Shown: positions 1 through 8,865 of the stretch, piece after piece
How positions within the stretch are numbered: the stretch's first letter is position 1
How the letters are laid out: each line of letters begins with the position of its first letter
DNA from: Pseudolactococcus laudensis
Lineage (GTDB): Bacteria; Bacillota; Bacilli; Lactobacillales; Streptococcaceae
Length of the DNA: 35,462 nt
Assembly (NCBI RefSeq): GCF_013449735.1
Contig: NZ_JACBNY010000019.1
Coordinates: forward strand, 1-35,462
Direction of reading: 5' to 3'
Program-made: the position numbers and the translations under genes
The notes under the pieces: model-generated
Database searches by the model: none
Told to the model about the DNA's origin: nothing
What the model saw: the letters and a program-made list of their open reading frames with translations, nothing else

Positions 1-78
1 CACTTTTTCTAGCCGCTCAAGAGGGTCTCCTTTTAAACTTAATTTTTCAAGATAGTCGCTATCTCCAAATAAATTCAT
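1..78 (-). CDS. Transposase N-terminal fragment, cut by the window edge
   Basis: On the minus strand an ATG at 78 opens a reading frame that is still open at base 1 (26 codons). It begins MNLFGDSDYLEKLS and continues with GDPLERLEKV. A GAGG ribosome site lies about 9 bases upstream (86-89) and a TATAAT on the same strand at 110-115. The pattern LEKLS-x3-GDPLERL resembles the N-terminus of IS5-type DDE transposases of lactic acid bacteria; this is recognition from memory on few residues. Most of the protein lies outside the window. No terminal inverted repeat could be placed in the 79-250 stretch. Confidence 0.5.
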   Translation of the reverse strand, partial: MNLFGDSDYLEKLSLKGDPLERLEKV

Positions 79-530
79 CTTCAATACCTCGTTAGCTTAT
101 TTTTAATCTATTATACCTCTTTTCATAAGTTTTTATAGGTGCCCTTTAAGATGTCTTGCTGATTTCTAACAAAATCAACGTTTTTCATGTCAATTATCGT
201 CATAGCTTATCCACTCCTGAGTTTTTATCGGTCTTTTTTTATTATTATACAATAATTATTCTGAAAAAGATGTCGTGAACTGAGTTCAAGAGTGTGTTGT
301 TTTAGGGGCTTTAGTTTGTCAAGTCGGTGCGCTTAAATGAAAGGTATTTTTTTCCTTAAATTGGAGAAAAATATGACGAATCATCAGAGCATAAGGTATG
401 GTATAATAACTAGGAAGAGAAGTCGGAAAAAAACATGAATAAGGCCGTTTAAAAACGGAGAAAAAATAGAGATTAATTGATAGCATTTTTGAGAATGAAG
501 AGATACAATATTATCAAGGAGAATAACTAG
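79..530. other. Intergenic region between transposase fragment and yceD
   Basis: This 452-bp AT-rich stretch holds the transposase leader (79-120), then about 250 bp in which I see no gene, and the yceD promoter at its right end. The outer end of the insertion sequence must fall here, probably before about 250, but neither its inverted repeat nor the target duplication can be recognised from one end. Confidence 0.5.
399..407 (+). promoter_or_regulatory. Extended -10 promoter of yceD
   Basis: TGG followed directly by a perfect TATAAT forms an extended -10 element. No good -35 hexamer is present at 17 bp, as expected for this promoter class. It lies about 120 bp upstream of the yceD start. Confidence 0.6.
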
Positions 531-1070
531 ATGAAATGGTCGTTACAAGAATTAAACAAAAAACACGCAGTGGAATTTGATGTAGCCTTTGACTTAACGC
601 AAGAATTGACCGCGCGTGAGCCAGAAATTTTAGATGTGTCTACCGTGGCGGTTAGAGGACGTGTCGATGCAGATGGCGGTATATACTGCCTGAATTTTGC
701 TGCTGACTATACCTTAACCATGCCGTCGTGTCGGAGCTTGATACCGGTTGATGTACCGATGACCTTTAACGTGTCGGAAATTTTCACGACACAAGAGTAT
801 TTTGATGCGCATAAATCAGATTTAGATGCGGACATGTTCTTTGTTCTTGACAAAGATGTCATTGATTTGGGCGAGTCCGTAGCGGATAATATCCTGCTAG
901 AAATCCCTATGCGCGTCTTGACGGAAGAAGAAAAGCGCTCGGAAGACATGCCGTCAGGCTCGTCTTGGCAAGTCCTGTCAGAAGAAGATTATTTAGCAAT
1001 GCAAGCTCAAGAAAATGCAGAAGTTGAGAAAAAATCACCTTTTTCTCAACTCGATGGTCTATTCGAATAA
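531..1070 (+). CDS. yceD: YceD/DUF177 family protein
   Basis: A 179-residue soluble acidic protein. Its length, the N-terminal MKWSLQEL start and the tail segment with PFSQLDGLFE match the DUF177 (YceD/YlbN) family. In many bacteria this gene lies before rpmF and has been linked to 23S rRNA accumulation; here rpmF is not adjacent, so only the family is assigned. Homologues often carry two CxxC pairs; only single cysteines are seen here (around residues 53 and 67), so a zinc site is unlikely. AAGGAG at 516-521 sits 9 bases from the ATG. The gene appears monocistronic, with its own extended -10 promoter and a terminator 28 bp after the stop. Confidence 0.85.
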   Translation: MKWSLQELNKKHAVEFDVAFDLTQELTAREPEILDVSTVAVRGRVDADGGIYCLNFAADYTLTMPSCRSLIPVDVPMTFNVSEIFTTQEYFDAHKSDLDADMFFVLDKDVIDLGESVADNILLEIPMRVLTEEEKRSEDMPSGSSWQVLSEEDYLAMQAQENAEVEKKSPFSQLDGLFE

Positions 1071-1097
1071 GCAACGTTGCTTTTAAAAACAAGAAAT

Positions 1098-1122
1098 AAG
1101 CCCGATACTCAGGGCTTTTTTT
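1098..1122 (+). terminator. Intrinsic terminator after yceD
   Basis: AAGCCC and GGGCTT form a 6-bp stem around an 8-base loop, followed by a T-rich tract. Confidence 0.8.
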
Positions 1123-1193
1123 GCTGTCTAACTAGCATTTTGTAGGCGATAAAATTTTTTGTGATAAAAAGTTAGAATTTCAGACTTTTAGGG

Positions 1194-1222
1194 TTGAAAA
1201 TATATTAAAATTATATTATAAT
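1194..1222 (+). promoter_or_regulatory. Promoter of gnd
   Basis: TTGAAA at 1194-1199 and TATAAT at 1217-1222 with exact 17-bp spacing, in very AT-rich DNA about 50 bp before the gnd start. Confidence 0.8.
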
Positions 1223-1271
1223 TAATTATTATAAAGTATAAAATTTGTAAGATTCGATAGGAGAATGTTCA

Positions 1272-2693
1272 ATGACACAAGCAAACTTTGGTGTGGTCGG
1301 CATGGCAGTGATGGGACGCAACCTAGCGCTCAACATTGAGTCACGTGGCTACACAGTCGCAATTTTCAATCGCTCAAAAGAAAAAACAGAAGATGTGATG
1401 GCATCACATCCAGACAAAAATTTTGTGCCGAGCTATGATATTGCGTCATTTGTAAACTCGATTGAGAAACCACGTCGCATTATGTTGATGGTTCAAGCTG
1501 GACCAGGAACAGATGCAACGATTCAAAATCTCTTGCCACATTTGGACAAGGGTGACATTCTGATTGATGGTGGGAATACCTTCTATAAAGATACAGAACG
1601 TCGTAATGCTGAATTAGCAAATTCAGGTATTAACTTTATCGGTACAGGTGTTTCAGGTGGTGAAAAAGGTGCGCTTGAAGGACCTTCAATCATGCCTGGC
1701 GGTCAAAAAGAGGCCTACGAACTTGTCAAAGACGTTTTAGAAGAAATTTCAGCTAAAGCGCCAGAAGATGGCAAACCATGTGTCACTTACATTGGCCCTG
1801 CGGGTGCAGGTCACTATGTGAAAATGGTCCATAACGGCATTGAATATGGTGATATGCAGTTAATCGCTGAGTCTTATGACCTTATGCAAAGATTGCTAGG
1901 TCTCAGTGCAACTGAGATGCAATCAGTTTTTGCTGAATGGAACAAAGGCGAGCTAGACAGCTACCTTATCGAAATCACAACAGATATCTTGACACATCAA
2001 GATGACCAAGGTCAAGATGGCCCAATCGTTGACTACATCTTAGATGCTGCTGGTAACAAAGGGACTGGTAAATGGACAAGTCAATCAGCGCTTGATTCAG
2101 GTGTGCCACTACCATTGATTACAGAGTCAGTTTTTGCACGTTATATCTCAGCTTATAAAGAAGAGCGTGTTGCAGCAAGTAAAATCTTATCAGCACCAGA
2201 CTTTAAGTTTGAAGGCGATAAAGCAGAATTGATTGAAAAAATTCGTCAAGCGCTTTACTTCTCAAAAATCATGTCTTATGCCCAAGGGTTTGCACAGTTG
2301 CGTGTTGCCTCTAAAGAAAATAACTGGGATTTACCATTTGGTGAAATTGCTGCTATCTGGCGTGCAGGATGTATCATCCGTGCTCGTTTCTTACAAAAAA
2401 TCACAGATGCTTATGGCCGTGATGAAGATTTAGCTAACCTTTTGTTGGATGAATACTTCATTGACATTACTGCTAAATATCAAGGTGCGGTACGTGATGT
2501 TGTGGCACTTGCTGTTCAAGCAGGTGTACCTGTACCAACCTTCTCAAGTGCGATTGCTTATTTTGACAGCTATCGCTCTGAAAACTTGCCTGCCAACCTA
2601 ATCCAAGCACAACGTGATTACTTTGGTGCGCACACTTATGAACGCAAAGATAAACCTGGTATTTTCCACTATTCATGGTATGACGAAAAATAA
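1272..2693 (+). CDS. gnd: 6-phosphogluconate dehydrogenase, decarboxylating
   Basis: This 473-residue cytoplasmic enzyme oxidises and decarboxylates 6-phosphogluconate to ribulose 5-phosphate with NADP+ in the oxidative pentose phosphate pathway. The N-terminal Rossmann fold carries GMAVMG at residues 10-15. The catalytic lysine is K184 in [14 protein letters not shown], with N188 and E191 nearby. The family signature GNKGTGKW lies at 261-268 in the helical C-terminal domain, and the length is normal. AGGAG at 1259-1263 precedes the ATG. covR begins 80 bp downstream on the same strand with only a short AGGC/GCCT hairpin between, so read-through into covR is possible. Confidence 0.98.
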   Translation: MTQANFGVVGMAVMGRNLALNIESRGYTVAIFNRSKEKTEDVMASHPDKNFVPSYDIASFVNSIEKPRRIMLMVQAGPGTDATIQNLLPHLDKGDILIDGGNTFYKDTERRNAELANSGINFIGTGVSGGEKGALEGPSIMPGGQKEAYELVKDVLEEISAKAPEDGKPCVTYIGPAGAGHYVKMVHNGIEYGDMQLIAESYDLMQRLLGLSATEMQSVFAEWNKGELDSYLIEITTDILTHQDDQGQDGPIVDYILDAAGNKGTGKWTSQSALDSGVPLPLITESVFARYISAYKEERVAASKILSAPDFKFEGDKAELIEKIRQALYFSKIMSYAQGFAQLRVASKENNWDLPFGEIAAIWRAGCIIRARFLQKITDAYGRDEDLANLLLDEYFIDITAKYQGAVRDVVALAVQAGVPVPTFSSAIAYFDSYRSENLPANLIQAQRDYFGAHTYERKDKPGIFHYSWYDEK

Positions 2694-2773
2694 GTCAATT
2701 ATCTAACTAGGCAAAAAGCCTTGCTTTCTAACTAACTTAAATCTGAATTCAAATAGAAAAGAGAAAATTTAAA

Positions 2774-3466
2774 ATGGGAAAAAAAATTCTAATCATTGAA
2801 GATGAAAAACAACTTGCGCGTTTCGTATCACTTGAGCTTGAACACGAAGGTTACAGCGTAGAAACACGCCACGATGGCCGTAGCGGTCTTGAGGCTGCTA
2901 TGACCCAAGAATGGGACATGATTCTTTTGGATTTGATGTTGCCTGAATTAGACGGTTTCGAAGTAGCCCGTCGCTTGCGCAATGAAAAACAAACACCAAT
3001 TACAATCATGACAGCCCGTGATAGTACAATGGATAAAGTCGCTGGTCTTGATATTGGTGCAGACGACTATATCACGAAACCTTTCGCGATTGAAGAATTG
3101 CTAGCGCGTCTTCGTGCTAACTTCCGTCGTCAAGATCGTGAAGTCCAAAAACGTAAGAAAACTGACGGTACAACTTTCCGTGATTTAATCATCAACAAGA
3201 AAAACCGTCAAGTACAACGTGGTGAAGAAATCATCGATTTGACAAAACGCGAATACGATTTGTTAACAACATTGATGAAAAACGTTAACGACGTTGTGAC
3301 ACGTGAACAATTGGTTCAAAATGTTTGGGGATATGAAGAAGGAACAGAAACAAACGTTGTGGATGTTTACATTCGTTACCTTCGTAACAAACTTGACCAA
3401 AAAGGAAAAGATTCATACATCCAAACTGTTCGTGGCTTGGGTTACATGTTACGTGAAAATAACTAA
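2774..3466 (+). CDS. covR: Response regulator CovR/CsrR (LlrA type), OmpR family
   Basis: A 230-residue response regulator with an N-terminal receiver domain (about 1-120) and a C-terminal OmpR-type winged helix (about 130-228). The phospho-acceptor is D53 in LLDLMLPELDG, backed by the acidic pair E9/D10, T80 and K102. The position of D53 and the overall sequence match streptococcal CovR and lactococcal LlrA, which repress envelope and stress genes. No separate promoter is obvious in the 80-bp gap after gnd. The partner kinase follows after an unusually long 341-bp spacer. Confidence 0.93.
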   Translation: MGKKILIIEDEKQLARFVSLELEHEGYSVETRHDGRSGLEAAMTQEWDMILLDLMLPELDGFEVARRLRNEKQTPITIMTARDSTMDKVAGLDIGADDYITKPFAIEELLARLRANFRRQDREVQKRKKTDGTTFRDLIINKKNRQVQRGEEIIDLTKREYDLLTTLMKNVNDVVTREQLVQNVWGYEEGTETNVVDVYIRYLRNKLDQKGKDSYIQTVRGLGYMLRENN

Positions 3467-3807
3467 GCAAGATGTCATAATTTTATAGCTTTTAAGCGGA
3501 CAAACAAAACACAAGATTTTGGTTTAGGGCTTGAATGCCTATATCATTGATAAGTTGACATTCGTCAGCTTATCAATTTACATAGACATCTCTGAGCTAG
3601 TGCAAGGCGTGTCAATTAATTTTGGGTGAGAAATATGCCTCGCTCAAGATAGTTTTTTAAGCTGTTTCAATATCTGAAAGATTAAAGATGTCGAAATTGT
3701 TAGGGATATAATATAGTTGGCTCTAATGTTCCGAGAAAATAAGACAATGTGCTAATGGAATATTTCAGCTATGATGAAAAAATGCCATAAAGATTTAGGG
3801 GAAGGTA
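3467..3807 (+). other. Spacer between covR and covS
   Basis: This 341-bp spacer contains no plausible gene. It holds the strong hairpin at 3547-3576 and, nearer covS, a TATAAT at 3707-3712 without a convincing -35. covR and covS are normally almost contiguous in streptococci, so covS may have its own weak promoter here. Confidence 0.6.
3547..3576 (+). repeat. Strong hairpin between covR and covS
   Basis: TTGATAAGTTGAC and GTCAGCTTATCAA form a 13-bp stem with one G-U pair around a 4-base loop, ATTC. It is followed by TTTACAT rather than a T run, so it is not a textbook terminator. It could be an attenuator, an mRNA-stabilising end for covR, or a protein-binding palindrome. Confidence 0.75.
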
Positions 3808-5304
3808 ATGGAGACTTTGCCATCTAAAAAAAAGCAACCCAAAAAACGTAGTATAATGCTCAAGTGGTCCTTTGCAAATATGCTTTTTTGTTTCTTGGTT
3901 TTTACAACATTTGTGACCATATCGTATCAAACCTCAGTCCTCTACTTTTTGGACGGTGAGAAAGACGGTCTTATCAATGTTGTTGATGACCTTGCAGAAA
4001 AACTAGAAAATAGTGACGACGCTTTAACACCAGATAATATCTATCAATATTTAGGGTATCAAGAACCAGGTGTTCTTGCGACCCTCTATGATGAAGATGG
4101 TCATGTGATTAAGTCTGCTGAAGAAGTCGGTATTCCAGGTGTTGGCTGGCGCTCATTTCAAGTATATGATGTCACAGGACAAATGATTTTTACCACACAA
4201 ACTTCGAGTTTACCACTAGCCAATAAAAAATCGACTGCACCAGTTATTGTGACAATAGGTGGTAAGTCTGGCTATATTACAACACGAGAGATCAAGTCTA
4301 AAAAAACAGGCAAAGTTGTCGGGTATTTGCAGTCCTTTAATAATCTAGGATTTTACTATAATATCCGTAATAAACTCCTGTTCATCTTGATTGCACTTGA
4401 GATTGTCGCCATGTTCCTTGCCAATTTCATCGGTTACTTTGTCTCAAATCACTTCTTAAAACCCCTATCTAAATTACGCGCCGCTATGAAACGTGTGACG
4501 CATTCACCTTCAAGTGAATTTAAGAAAGTTGAAATTAACTCTGGAGATGAAATTGAAGAACTTGCAGATGTCTTCAATAAAATGATGTATAAAACACATG
4601 ATTATATTGAAGGGCAAGAACGATTTGTTTCTGATGTGAGTCATGAGTTGCGGGCCCCACTTGCTGTACTAGATGGTCACGTCAACCTATTATTGCGTTG
4701 GGGTAAGGATGACCCGGAACAGTTAAAAGAGTCCCTAGAGGCATCTAGGCAAGAGATTAAAAAAATGTCAAGTATGATTCAGGATATGCTTGATATTACT
4801 CGCTTAAAACAATCAGATGAATTTCAAACAGAAGAAACTGAAGTTGTTGGCAGCGTAACTGATTTGATGAATAATATGGAAATGATTCATCAAACCTGCA
4901 GTTTTGCTTTTGAGGCAAATTTAGAGCCACATGCCAAAGCTCAAATCTACAAGAATCACTATGTTCAAGCGCTTACTATTTTAATTGATAATGCGATTAA
5001 GTATTCTGGAGCGGGGCAAAGTTATGTTAAAGTCACCTTGTCTGAAGATGATAGAAACATCATCACTTCAGTATCAGATAGAGGGATGGGGATTTGTGAA
5101 GAGGACCAAGCACATGTGTTTGAGCGCTTTTTCCGAGCTGATAAGGCTAGAAATCGTGAGATTGGCGGAACAGGTTTAGGGCTGTCAATTATTGCGAATA
5201 TCGCCCAAATGTATCATGGCTCTGTCTCTGTTAAATCGGAGCTTGGTGAAGGTTCGACCTTTACGCTTGTCTTGCCAAAAGCTGAGTCGCTTTATAACTT
5301 ATAA
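3808..5304 (+). CDS. covS: Sensor histidine kinase CovS/CsrS
   Basis: A 498-residue membrane kinase. The order is: a basic N-terminus, a first membrane segment at about 21-48, an extracellular sensor of about 140 residues, a second membrane segment at about 189-213, a HAMP linker to about 265, a HisKA domain with phospho-acceptor H279 in FVSDVSHELRAPL, and a HATPase domain. The ATPase shows an N box around N395 (LIDNAIKYSG), DRGMGI at 424-429 and GGTGLGLS at 453-460. Every catalytic motif is intact. GGGAAGG just upstream of the ATG is the ribosome site. It should phosphorylate and dephosphorylate CovR; the stimulus cannot be read from the sequence. Confidence 0.93.
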   Translation: METLPSKKKQPKKRSIMLKWSFANMLFCFLVFTTFVTISYQTSVLYFLDGEKDGLINVVDDLAEKLENSDDALTPDNIYQYLGYQEPGVLATLYDEDGHVIKSAEEVGIPGVGWRSFQVYDVTGQMIFTTQTSSLPLANKKSTAPVIVTIGGKSGYITTREIKSKKTGKVVGYLQSFNNLGFYYNIRNKLLFILIALEIVAMFLANFIGYFVSNHFLKPLSKLRAAMKRVTHSPSSEFKKVEINSGDEIEELADVFNKMMYKTHDYIEGQERFVSDVSHELRAPLAVLDGHVNLLLRWGKDDPEQLKESLEASRQEIKKMSSMIQDMLDITRLKQSDEFQTEETEVVGSVTDLMNNMEMIHQTCSFAFEANLEPHAKAQIYKNHYVQALTILIDNAIKYSGAGQSYVKVTLSEDDRNIITSVSDRGMGICEEDQAHVFERFFRADKARNREIGGTGLGLSIIANIAQMYHGSVSVKSELGEGSTFTLVLPKAESLYNL

Positions 5305-5312
5305 AATAAGAG

Positions 5313-5338
5313 AAACGTTGCAGTTGCAGCGTTTTTTT
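5313..5338 (+). terminator. Intrinsic terminator after covS
   Basis: AAACGTTGC and GCAGCGTTT pair (one G-U) around the loop AGTT, followed by a run of T. Confidence 0.85.
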
Positions 5339-5379
5339 CTTGCTTTAAAATTTTATTTGAATTTTTTGAATATTTCCTA

Positions 5380-5408
5380 TTTACAACTCCTTTATTCTGT
5401 GCTAGAAT
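5380..5408 (+). promoter_or_regulatory. Promoter of amtB-glnB
   Basis: TTTACA at 5380-5385 and TAGAAT at 5403-5408 with exact 17-bp spacing. The expected transcription start is near 5415. Confidence 0.8.
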
Positions 5409-5423
5409 ATGTAGCATAGTAGA

Positions 5424-5440
5424 TGTTAGAAAACCTTACA
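5424..5440 (+). promoter_or_regulatory. GlnR box upstream of amtB
   Basis: The site reads TGTTA-N7-TTACA and matches the GlnR/TnrA consensus TGTNA-N7-TNACA exactly. It starts 16 bp after the -10 element, about +9 to +25, where bound GlnR would block transcription. In lactococci amtB-glnK is a known GlnR target, which supports the call. Confidence 0.85.
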
Positions 5441-5496
5441 TCGGAAACGCTTATTGGGCTAATGCTCATCTTTTGATATGATTATAGGAGATATCT

Positions 5497-6735
5497 ATGA
5501 ACTCAGGAAGTATTGCATTTATCATTATTTGTGCAGCTCTGGTTTTCCTCATGACACCAGCGCTTGCATTTTTCTACGGTGGTTTAGAGCGGCGTAAGAA
5601 CGTGATTAACACGATGCTAATGGCCGTAATACCACTAGGAATAGCCTCTATTCTTTGGGTAGTGATTGGTTATAGTTTATCGTTTTCAGGTGATGGTACT
5701 TGGATTGGTAACTTATCTCATGTCTTTTTCGACGGTGTGAGTTCTTCTAACAACACTTTGCATGGACTAGAAATTCCCGATGGTCTATTTGGTGGTTTTC
5801 AAATGATGTTTTCGATTATCACGGTAGCGATTTTAACAGGCTCGGTGGTCGGACGGATGCGGTTTACACCACTCGTGATTTTCATGGCTTTCTGGTTAGT
5901 AATTGTTTACTATCCTTTGGCGCATATGGTTTGGGGTGGCGGATTCTTAGCCAAAATCCATTCGATTGACTTTGCGGGTGGTAATGTCGTTCATATTTCG
6001 TCAGGTGTCAGCGCCTTAGTTTTAGCACTTGTCTTGGGCCGACGTCGTGATTATGCGAGATTAGAATATCGGCCGCATAACATTCCCTTTGTCTTGCTAG
6101 GTGCTGGGCTACTCTGGTTTGGCTGGTTTGGTTTCAATGCTGGCTCAGCGCTCGCGGCTAACGGTCTTGCTGTTCACGCTTTAATGACAACAAACACCGC
6201 AGCAGCGGCAGCTATGCTATCATGGGTATTGGTTGAGAAAATCACGATTGGTAAACCCACTTTGGTTGGCGCATCAACTGGTTTAGTTGTAGGTCTCGTT
6301 GCCATTACACCAGGTGCAGGTTTCGTGTCACTCTGGTCGTCTATCTTGATTGGGGCGCTCGTATCGCCAATTTCTTATTACTTCATCTCAGTTATCAAGC
6401 ATAAATTTGGCTATGATGATGCCTTGGATGCGTTTGGGGCGCATGGTGTTGGCGGTATATTTGGTGGCATCGTAACAGGAATTTTCACCGTACCTTCACT
6501 TGCTTTAGAAAAAGGTTATGCAGGGCTCGTTTACGGCTCAGGCAAATTGCTCCTTGCGCAACTTGAAGCCATCTTGTTCACGATTGTATTTAGTGCCATT
6601 GCGACCTTTATCATCATTAAGGCCATTTCACTGTTTATGGCGATTCGTGTTAGTGACCGAGAAGAAGCTATCGGGTTAGATGATAGTGAACATGATGAAA
6701 CTGCCTATCCGACATTTATGGGATTGGATAGCTAA
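5497..6735 (+). CDS. amtB: Ammonium transporter AmtB
   Basis: A 412-residue membrane protein with about eleven transmembrane helices that conducts ammonium/ammonia. The N-terminal helix carries PALAFFYGGLERRKN, typical of Amt proteins. The twin pore histidines are H166 (NVVHISSGV) and H316 (DAFGAHGVGG). AGGAG stands before the ATG. Standing first in an operon with a PII gene is the classic arrangement in which PII plugs the channel when nitrogen is plentiful. The GlnR box in the leader predicts repression under good nitrogen supply. Confidence 0.96.
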   Translation: MNSGSIAFIIICAALVFLMTPALAFFYGGLERRKNVINTMLMAVIPLGIASILWVVIGYSLSFSGDGTWIGNLSHVFFDGVSSSNNTLHGLEIPDGLFGGFQMMFSIITVAILTGSVVGRMRFTPLVIFMAFWLVIVYYPLAHMVWGGGFLAKIHSIDFAGGNVVHISSGVSALVLALVLGRRRDYARLEYRPHNIPFVLLGAGLLWFGWFGFNAGSALAANGLAVHALMTTNTAAAAAMLSWVLVEKITIGKPTLVGASTGLVVGLVAITPGAGFVSLWSSILIGALVSPISYYFISVIKHKFGYDDALDAFGAHGVGGIFGGIVTGIFTVPSLALEKGYAGLVYGSGKLLLAQLEAILFTIVFSAIATFIIIKAISLFMAIRVSDREEAIGLDDSEHDETAYPTFMGLDS

Positions 6736-6840
6736 ACTCTGAATTTAGGTTATTGTTTAGAAGGTTTATTAATCGGAAGGAAAATAAAATAGAGTTAAAC
6801 CGCAGATACCAACGTACAAATAATGTAGGAGAATAAAGCA

Positions 6841-7182
6841 ATGAAAAAAGTAGAGGCGATTATTCGCACTGAAAAATTAGAAGACCTAAAAGACGCCTTA
6901 GTCAAAAATGATTTGGCAAAGGGCATGACAGTCACGCAGGTCTTGGGATATGGTAACCAAAAAGGATTTGTTGAGTATGTTCGAGGTCAAAAATTGAACA
7001 CGACTTTATTAGCTAAAATCAAGATTGAGATTGTAACGGTTGAAGAACGTGTCTCTAAATTAATTGAAGTCATTCGTGAAACGACTCAGACAGGTGAAGT
7101 TGGGGATGGTAAAATCTTTGTCCTTCCAGTTGAAAATGTCATTCGCATTCGCACGGGAGAGGAGGATGCAGATGCCATTTAA
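6841..7182 (+). CDS. glnB: Nitrogen regulatory protein PII (GlnB/GlnK)
   Basis: A 113-residue trimeric signal protein that senses ATP/ADP and 2-oxoglutarate and is expected to gate AmtB. The C-terminal signature runs TGEVGDGKIFVLPVENVIRIRTGE (shown in the translation near residues 85-107). The T-loop around residues 37-54 reads YGNQKGFVEYVRGQKLNTT; the usual uridylylation tyrosine at position 51 is replaced (K51, L52). This suggests control by ligand binding alone, or modification elsewhere. A tyrosine at 46 is present, but its alignment with a modified residue is uncertain. It follows amtB by 105 bp without a terminator, so the two are probably co-transcribed. GGAG precedes the ATG. Confidence 0.95.
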   Translation: MKKVEAIIRTEKLEDLKDALVKNDLAKGMTVTQVLGYGNQKGFVEYVRGQKLNTTLLAKIKIEIVTVEERVSKLIEVIRETTQTGEVGDGKIFVLPVENVIRIRTGEEDADAI

Positions 7183-7504
7183 GGCAATTTAGTCTACTAT
7201 TTATACTTACAAACTTACGCACTTAGTATGAAATGATGGCAAGAGTCATCAAAATTTAAACAAAACTTAATATATAGAAGTAACCACACACAACCACACA
7301 AATAAAACACTTAAAAGATGGCTTTTTTAGGTATATCTCGGTATATTTTAAAGGGTTCAAAGTTTAAGCGTTTTTTTATTGGTATCATGAGCGAGCTGAC
7401 GGACGCATGACTGAGTATTGAAAAATTGTGATAAAAACGGTAGAATTAAAGGATATGAAGACAAGATTCGGATGAGAAAATCGGATTAAATAAGGAAAAC
7501 AATC
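7183..7504 (+). other. Intergenic region between glnB and murD
   Basis: No gene is supported in these 322 bp. A weak hairpin (AAAAG-ATGG-CTTTT, about 7314-7327) followed by T could end the glnB transcript. The right end carries the murD promoter. Confidence 0.5.
7418..7446 (+). promoter_or_regulatory. Promoter of murD-murG-divIB
   Basis: TTGAAA at 7418-7423 and TAGAAT at 7441-7446, spaced 17 bp, about 60 bp before the murD start. Confidence 0.8.
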
Positions 7505-8863
7505 ATGAAAACAATCACAAATTTTGAAAATAAAAAAGTATTGGTTCTGGGTTTGGCTAAATCTGGAGAGTCTGCGGCGCGTGTGCTCAATCAGCTAGGG
7601 GCAATTGTCACGGTAAATGACGGTAAACCTTTCGATGAAAATCCGGCAGCCCAAGATTTATTAGCCGAAGGCATCAAAGTGGTGACGGGCGGTCATCCAC
7701 TTGATTTGTTGGAAGAAGATTTTTCGGTCATGGTTAAAAATCCTGGTATTCCTTACGATAATGCAATGGTTGAGCGGGCGACTGCTTTGAAAATTCCGAT
7801 TATTACAGAAGTTGAGCTGGCGTTTTTGATTTCTGAGTCACCGATTGTTGGGATTACAGGGACTAATGGTAAAACGACAACAACAACCTTGATTGCGGAT
7901 ATTTTAAATGCAGATGGTAAGGTTGCTAAACTGTCGGGGAATATTGGTTTTCCTGCCTCTGATGTGGCATCAAAATCTACAGTTGATGAGACTTTGATTA
8001 TGGAGCTGTCTAGTTTTCAATTGATGGGGATTGAAACTTTTAGACCTAAGATTGCAGTCATTACCAATTTATTTTCAGCACATTTGGATTATCATGGCTC
8101 ACAAGACAATTATGAGGCGGCTAAATGGCGAATTCAAGAAAATATGACTGCTGATGATTTTTTAGTACTGAACTTTAATCAAGCAAAACTTCGGAATAAA
8201 GCTGGAGAAACAGCAGCACAAGTCGTGCCTTTTTCAACAACTGAAATTGTCGAAAAAGGTGCTTATGTTGCAGATGGCAATATCTATTTCAAGGCTGAAA
8301 AAATCATGGCCGTGTCGGATTTATCCTTACCAGGTGAACATAATGTTGAAAATGCCTTGGCTGCGATTTGTGTTGCCAAGTTATCTGATGTGTCAAATAC
8401 TGCGATTACGCGCGTTCTGACGACATTTTCAGGCGTCAAGCACCGCTTGCAGTACCTGGGTCAGAAAAGTCACATCAAGTTTTATAATGATAGCAAGGCG
8501 ACTAATATTTTAGCGACCCAAAAAGCGCTATCTGGGTTTGACAATCGCACGCTTTGGCTTTTAGCTGGTGGTTTAGACCGTGGCAATGGCTTTGATGAGT
8601 TGGCGGCAGATATTGCTGATTTGAAGGGGATGGTTGTCTTTGGAGAAACAGCGCCTAAACTTCGTGCGTTAGCAGAATCTCTTGAGATTCCGGTCTTTGA
8701 CAGCGAAAATGTAGCGACGGCATCGCGCCTTGCTTATAGCAAGGCTGAGACAGGTGATACGGTTCTCTTAAGTCCTGCCAATGCTAGCTGGGACCAATAT
8801 AAGACTTTTGAACAACGCGGCGACTTATTTATTGACGCGTTTACTGGATTGGAAGAAAAATAA
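7505..8863 (+). CDS. murD: UDP-N-acetylmuramoylalanine--D-glutamate ligase
   Basis: A 452-residue cytoplasmic Mur ligase that adds D-glutamate to UDP-MurNAc-L-alanine, the second step of stem-peptide assembly. The N-terminal nucleotide-binding fold shows [10 protein letters not shown]. The ATP-binding loop is GTNGKTTTT at residues 119-127. The family motif HRLQYL and the C-terminal [18 protein letters not shown] are present. Length is normal. TAAGGAAAA precedes the ATG. It is the first gene of a three-gene operon; murG starts 2 bp after its stop, so the genes are tightly coupled. Confidence 0.98.
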   Translation: MKTITNFENKKVLVLGLAKSGESAARVLNQLGAIVTVNDGKPFDENPAAQDLLAEGIKVVTGGHPLDLLEEDFSVMVKNPGIPYDNAMVERATALKIPIITEVELAFLISESPIVGITGTNGKTTTTTLIADILNADGKVAKLSGNIGFPASDVASKSTVDETLIMELSSFQLMGIETFRPKIAVITNLFSAHLDYHGSQDNYEAAKWRIQENMTADDFLVLNFNQAKLRNKAGETAAQVVPFSTTEIVEKGAYVADGNIYFKAEKIMAVSDLSLPGEHNVENALAAICVAKLSDVSNTAITRVLTTFSGVKHRLQYLGQKSHIKFYNDSKATNILATQKALSGFDNRTLWLLAGGLDRGNGFDELAADIADLKGMVVFGETAPKLRALAESLEIPVFDSENVATASRLAYSKAETGDTVLLSPANASWDQYKTFEQRGDLFIDAFTGLEEK

Positions 8864-8865
8864 TC

